From: Methanomicrobium sp.
GTDB lineage: Archaea; Halobacteriota; Methanomicrobia; Methanomicrobiales; Methanomicrobiaceae
Length of the DNA: 7,437 nt
Reading direction: 5' to 3'
NCBI GenBank assembly: GCA_017553245.1
Contig: JAFZMT010000046.1
Location: 1 to 7,437, forward strand
Made by a program: the position numbers and the translations under genes. Shown here one piece after another: positions 5,025-7,437 of the stretch (position 1 is the first letter of the stretch; each line of letters opens with the position of its first letter). The notes under the pieces were generated by a model. It made no database searches. It was not told where the DNA came from and saw only the letters and a list, made by a program, of their open reading frames with translations.

Positions 5025-5921
5025 TTCTTTTTTGCTGTAAAGACAGCCCTGAACATCCTGACCGAGTTTGCCGATGGCATCCGCACGGCAGCGCTGACAG
5101 TGCCTCATCTGGCGGACATAGGGTGAGCATTTGTCCTGCATCTCGCGCTTTTGGGCATGAGTGGGGGGCACTATGTCCTTGAACCTGTACTGCGGAATCA
5201 CGGGGATGAGATTATAGGTGAAGACGCCCATTTCGCCGCACTTCTTTGCAATATCGACGATGTGGCTGTCGTTGACGCCGGGGATATAGACTGTGTTTAC
5301 CTTGACGAGCATCTTCTTTGCGACCGCCATCTCTATTCCTTTCAGCTGCTGGGAGAGGAGTTTTTCGGCACCTTCCCTGCCGTGGAGCTTTTTGCCGTCA
5401 TACTCCACGAAGGAGTAGATTTTTTCGCCGATTGCGGCATCGACGGCGTTTAAGGTGACGGTGAGGTTGCCGACATCGTACTCATGGAGTCTGTCTATGC
5501 TTTCGGGAAGGCGGAGTCCGTTTGTGCTGAGGCATTTTATGGGCACGGGGAAGTGCTCTTTTAAGAGGCGGAGAGTTTCGAAGGTCTCCTCGTTTGCGAG
5601 CGGATCGCCGGGTCCCGCAATGCCGATTACCTTGAGATACGGGAATTTTTCCTGAGCACGCCTGACGAGGTCCACGGCTTCTTCGGGGGTGAGAACTTCG
5701 CTGCAGACTCCGGGTCGGCTCTCGTTTACGCAGTCGTAGTCGCGGACGCAGTAATTGCACTGGATATTGCACTTGGGTGCCACGGGGAGGTGAATCCTTC
5801 CCGCCGTGTGACAGGCGTGTTCACTGTAGCAGGGGTGCTCGTTTATCCGCCTCAATGTCTCGGGATCGTAGGGTATTTCCTTTCCCGCGACATTTGCGAT
5901 GGGGTATTCGTTCTCAGTCAT
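5016..5921 (-). CDS. nifB: NifB-type radical SAM FeMo-cofactor biosynthesis protein (short form)
   Basis: NifB joins two [4Fe-4S] clusters and inserts a carbide to make the 8Fe core (NifB-co) of nitrogenase cofactors. The 301-residue protein has the NifB signature: HPCYSE (29-34), radical-SAM CNIQCNYC (Cys51, 55, 58), DCVNESRPGV (63-72), GPGDPL (103-108), CLSTNGL (130-136) and the C-terminal HCQRCRADAIGKLGQD (Cys275, Cys278). It lacks the NifX-like tail of many bacterial forms, as is usual in methanogens. The segment after HPCYSE reads HACHTAGR, where NifB usually has Ala-His-His or Ala-His; Cys37 takes the place of the first His, a suspected cluster ligand. The residues after the SAM motif are VRD, not NRK. 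No SD site precedes the ATG; a palindrome lies five bases upstream. No nifHDK genes are in view, so a function outside nitrogen fixation remains possible. Confidence 0.9.
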   Translation of the reverse strand: MTENEYPIANVAGKEIPYDPETLRRINEHPCYSEHACHTAGRIHLPVAPKCNIQCNYCVRDYDCVNESRPGVCSEVLTPEEAVDLVRRAQEKFPYLKVIGIAGPGDPLANEETFETLRLLKEHFPVPIKCLSTNGLRLPESIDRLHEYDVGNLTVTLNAVDAAIGEKIYSFVEYDGKKLHGREGAEKLLSQQLKGIEMAVAKKMLVKVNTVYIPGVNDSHIVDIAKKCGEMGVFTYNLIPVIPQYRFKDIVPPTHAQKREMQDKCSPYVRQMRHCQRCRADAIGKLGQDVQGCLYSKKEIN

Positions 5922-5925
5922 AGTG

Positions 5926-5943
5926 AATCTAATATGTTAGATT
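5926..5943. promoter_or_regulatory. Perfect palindrome AATCTAA-TATG-TTAGATT upstream of nifB
   Basis: Seven-base arms at 5926-5932 and 5937-5943 flank a 4-base centre, with the nearest arm five bases from the nifB ATG (5919-5921). A T-rich box on the - strand (CGTTTTTTAGTCAT, about 5951-5964) would place the transcript start inside the palindrome, the classic place for a repressor. It does not match the GGAA-N6-TTCC or GGTA-N6-TACC patterns known for the nitrogen regulator NrpR. The dyad is seen; the operator role is inferred. Confidence 0.5.
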
Positions 5944-5949
5944 GCGCTT

Positions 5950-6111
5950 ATGACTAAAAAACGTAACCAAATTATCATGACCGTAAAATCGGGTTTTCTG
6001 CGGCGATATCTCAAGGATATGCGTTTTAGATCAATTTTCGTTGCGGCAGCCGGATGCCGCCGTGCACTGCCGCGGGGGCTGATGCTTTTGGATTTGCGGG
6101 AAATGCCTTAA
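5950..6111 (+). CDS. Doubtful small ORF, 53 residues, divergent from nifB
   Basis: An open frame begins MTKKRNQIIMTVKSG and ends LDLREMP. It is basic (many Arg and Lys) and starts 28 bases from the nifB start, so the palindrome at 5926-5943 lies nearly midway between the two ATGs. There is no Shine-Dalgarno site and no recognised domain, and the frame crosses a GCGGCA...TGCCGC hairpin (6043-6060) and leads into the lipoprotein promoter. It may be chance. If it is not coding, the 220-base gap holds only the two promoters and this hairpin. Confidence 0.15.
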   Translation: MTKKRNQIIMTVKSGFLRRYLKDMRFRSIFVAAAGCRRALPRGLMLLDLREMP

Positions 6112-6120
6112 GTTAAATAC
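6112..6120 (+). promoter_or_regulatory. Box A (TATA) of the lipoprotein gene
   Basis: GTTAAATAC at 6112-6120 fits an archaeal TATA box. A start about 25 bases downstream falls near 6141, giving a leader of some 10 bases before ATG 6152 or a leaderless mRNA from GTG 6143. Confidence 0.45.
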
Positions 6121-6151
6121 ACATGCCGACAGAATACTTTCTGTGATAATA

Positions 6152-6733
6152 ATGTTCTCAATTCCGTTAAAGAACACAAAGAGTTATGCCGCAACCGTCC
6201 TTCTGGTCGCAATTGCGGCTCTGCTCATATTTTCGGCGGGGTGCACAACGACGAGTCAGCCGATAACGCCGACTTCCGCGCCCACCGAAGTGCAGGTCAT
6301 AACGCCGGCTCCGACCGCCGCCGCGACATATGCCGTGACCGAGCCTATCGTCGTTAAAGCCGACGACAGCATCCTTACGACCAAGACCACGATTGATGCC
6401 GTTGAAAGCGGCAATTCGGGGCTTGTGGTGACGGTTACCTACGATAAGAAGAACTCCATGGGAGCTACGGGCGACGGTCTGTTTACTCTTGCTTATATCT
6501 TCGCTTACAACTACGACGATGTGCCCAAGGACTTCAACCCGCAGACAAGAGAGGATATCTTCAATGCGGGCATTCCGTATAAGTCGGTAAGGTCTACGAT
6601 TTATCCGAACAATGTCGTCTACGCAACCTGCGAACTGCCTCAGGATTCGACGCCGACGACGAACTCGCTTTCAATCGGCAAGCCCTACAACTACGGCGTT
6701 ATTGTCTACAATGTCAATAATCTGCCGAACTGA
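6152..6733 (+). CDS. Secreted lipoprotein of unknown function
   Basis: Counting from the ATG at 6152, the protein has 193 residues. The N-terminus is a lipoprotein signal: a Lys-containing start, a hydrophobic run (TVLLVAIAALLIF) and the lipobox FSAGC, with the lipid-bearing Cys at residue 31. A Thr/Pro/Ala-rich stalk of about 30 residues follows (TTTSQPITPTSAPTE...), a common archaeal surface-protein layout, then a beta-rich domain of about 130 residues with VVTVTYDKK and YGVIVYNVNN. I do not recognise that domain. The protein should sit on the outer face of the cell membrane. GTG at 6143 would add three residues; GTGAT at 6143-6147 can instead act as a ribosome binding site for the ATG, which is why I prefer the ATG. 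It is transcribed alone, with a box A upstream and a hairpin terminator downstream. Confidence 0.85.
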   Translation: MFSIPLKNTKSYAATVLLVAIAALLIFSAGCTTTSQPITPTSAPTEVQVITPAPTAAATYAVTEPIVVKADDSILTTKTTIDAVESGNSGLVVTVTYDKKNSMGATGDGLFTLAYIFAYNYDDVPKDFNPQTREDIFNAGIPYKSVRSTIYPNNVVYATCELPQDSTPTTNSLSIGKPYNYGVIVYNVNNLPN

Positions 6734-6786
6734 AGATTGAGGATAAATCCTGTTCGGACAGAACAAAAAAACGATAAACGAATTTC

Positions 6787-6816
6787 GGGAGTATCTGTAT
6801 GATATTCCCTCTTTTT
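6787..6816 (+). terminator. Hairpin plus T5 terminator, probably bidirectional
   Basis: GGGAGTATC (6787-6795) pairs with GATATTCCC (6801-6809) over nine pairs (one G-U) around a 5-base loop, followed by T5 at 6812-6816 for the + strand lipoprotein gene. On the - strand the same stem is followed about 15-20 bases later by a T7 (6766-6772 region), so it can also end the small membrane-protein transcript. Confidence 0.65.
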
Positions 6817-6842
6817 ATCAGAACTCTCATTTGCCGGATGGG

Positions 6843-6875
6843 TATTCTTCGTCCGACTGTTCTTATTCTTCGTCT
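6843..6875. repeat. Direct repeat TATTCTTCGTC
   Basis: The 11-mer TATTCTTCGTC occurs at 6843-6853 and 6865-6875, a 22-base period. The second copy is the 3' end of the small membrane-protein gene (its acidic Asp-Glu-Glu tail and stop), so the first looks like a duplicated gene end beyond the stop codon. Confidence 0.5.
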
Positions 6876-7051
6876 TTCGATTCGATTTTGACGAACTTTT
6901 TTATGACGAAATCAACCGCATAATAGACAATCAGTGTTGTGGCTACCGCGGCTAAAAGCGAGAGCGGGAAGGTGCCCGCGATTCTGCCTGCGATGAATCC
7001 GGCGATTACCGAGATGAAGAGCAATATCAGTTCTTTGTGTAAGTTGTCCAT
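6863..7051 (-). CDS. Small two-helix membrane protein, hypothetical
   Basis: The 62-residue protein has two predicted membrane helices, about residues 8-25 (LILLFISVIAGFIAGRIA) and 28-50 (FPLSLLAAVATTLIVYYAV...), joined by a very short Gly-Thr turn. The tail is charged (KKFVKIESKDEE). The first helix contains a G-x-x-x-G pattern (GFIAG, 18-22) of the sort used in helix packing. Both ends would lie on the same side of the membrane. I do not recognise the family. An A/T box (ATTTAAAT) sits about 50 bases upstream of the start codon, giving a leader of roughly 24 bases, with GTGA some eight bases before the ATG as a weak ribosome binding site. Promoter, topology and clean ending support a real gene. 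Confidence 0.65.
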   Translation of the reverse strand: MDNLHKELILLFISVIAGFIAGRIAGTFPLSLLAAVATTLIVYYAVDFVIKKFVKIESKDEE

Positions 7052-7096
7052 GGGTGTTCACTGCCGTGTTGTTACTGATATATGAGTAATACCCGC

Positions 7097-7104
7097 ATTT
7101 AAAT
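7097..7104 (-). promoter_or_regulatory. Box A (TATA) of the small membrane-protein gene
   Basis: ATTTAAAT at 7097-7104, within GATTTAAATGC on the - strand, is a near-ideal archaeal TATA box. Transcription would start about 25 bases on, near 7075, leaving a leader of around 24 bases before the ATG. Confidence 0.55.
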
Positions 7105-7191
7105 CATGTTTCGTATTACGGCAATCTTAACGGGACTGTCGTTTTCGGAGACGGATTTTTCGGTAAATCGCGGAAAATACCGATTGATTAT

Positions 7192-7217
7192 AAAAAATTC
7201 ACAAAACCGCTTAAAAA
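7192..7217 (-). terminator. T-tract terminator of tRNA-Val
   Basis: Downstream of the tRNA on the - strand, T5 (7213-7217) comes four bases after the discriminator base, and T6 (7192-7197) follows. These are typical archaeal oligo-T stops for a single tRNA gene. Confidence 0.5.
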
Positions 7218-7221
7218 GAAG

Positions 7222-7295
7222 TGGACCCAGTGAGATTCGAACTCACGATCTTCGCCGTGTAAAGGCGACGTCATGACCGGCTAGACCATAGGTCC
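7222..7295 (-). tRNA. tRNA-Val, anticodon UAC
   Basis: The - strand folds into a full cloverleaf of 74 bases. Acceptor GGACCTA pairs with TGGGTCC (one G-U), the anticodon stem is TCGCC/GGCGA with loop TTTACAC (anticodon TAC at 34-36), and the T arm is GTGAG-TTCGAAT-CTCAC. The D arm has G18-G19 and one extra loop base, with a U-U at the inner pair. The discriminator base is A. The CCA end is not encoded (CTT follows) and no intron is present. It reads GUA and probably other Val codons. Confidence 0.95.
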
Positions 7296-7329
7296 CTTTA
7301 ATAGTGCTTGATAATATTCGCGGTTTTTA

Positions 7330-7337
7330 CTATTAAA
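7330..7337 (-). promoter_or_regulatory. Candidate box A of tRNA-Val
   Basis: TTTAATAG on the - strand (7330-7337) would set a start near 7308, about a dozen bases before the mature tRNA 5' end. An exact inverted copy (+ strand TTTAATAG, 7297-7304) sits at the tRNA boundary. AACATATAC near 7386-7394 is a second, more distant candidate. The remaining bases to the window end are A/T-rich with no convincing gene. Confidence 0.3.
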
Positions 7338-7437
7338 CATATTGATTTATCATACATTTTTCTCCTACCAAATAACGATCAATTTCGTATATGTTTACCA
7401 CACATTTGTTAAGTCAATGTAATTTTGAAAATATATC

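Noticed and set aside
7106..7276. 56-residue open frame on the + strand running across tRNA-Val, ending GPSEIRTHDLRRVKATS
   Set aside because: This is the familiar false protein obtained by translating the antisense of a tRNA gene (the SEIRTHDL-type string). It has no ribosome site and overlaps the box A of another gene.

Overview
The window looks like chromosomal DNA of a methanogenic archaeon, most likely from the Methanomicrobia/Methanomicrobiales side of the Euryarchaeota. The signs are a Cdc48/VAT-type AAA ATPase, a short methanogen-type NifB, a KaiC-like RecA-fold protein, an archaeal lipoprotein with a Thr/Pro-rich stalk, TATA-like boxes about 25 bases ahead of likely transcript starts, T-tract terminators, and a tRNA gene without an encoded CCA end. 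The genus cannot be fixed from the sequence.

Layout, left to right. Bases 1-1239 hold the 3' part of a cdc48-like gene (+), which enters from outside the window. A 463-base gap follows (1240-1702). It opens with a four-copy, T-rich 18-bp tandem repeat, then has a long interrupted hairpin and two adjacent palindromes. A GNAT acetyltransferase (+, 1703-2350) ends in a strong hairpin plus T6. A repeat-rich gap (2351-2739) leads to an AMP-forming acyl-CoA synthetase (+, 2740-4290) with a TTG start placed by a GGAGG site. A small KaiC-like protein (+, 4302-4907) follows after 11 bases. A 108-base A/T gap made of repeated T-tract units separates it from nifB, which runs convergently (-, 5016-5921). 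nifB is divergent from a lipoprotein gene (+, 6152-6733), and a perfect palindrome lies just upstream of the nifB start. A bidirectional terminator, a 62-residue membrane protein (-, 6863-7051) and tRNA-Val(UAC) (-, 7222-7295) close the window.

The genes do not form one pathway. The only probable operon is acyl-CoA synthetase plus KaiC-like protein. No other nif gene is present, so the role of nifB cannot be settled here.

The most notable points are: (i) an apparent tandem duplication of the C-terminal lid of the Cdc48 D2 domain; (ii) a KaiC-like protein whose Walker A motif has lost its Lys and Thr/Ser while Walker B is kept; (iii) a NifB with Cys where an Ala-His pair is expected before the radical-SAM motif, and a palindrome at its promoter; (iv) independently iterated T-tract terminator units behind two genes, with unrelated tandem repeats in a third gap; and (v) a 24-bp hairpin whose 3' strand is completely paired, in the gap after cdc48. 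I did not see a CRISPR array, insertion sequence or clear defence system.
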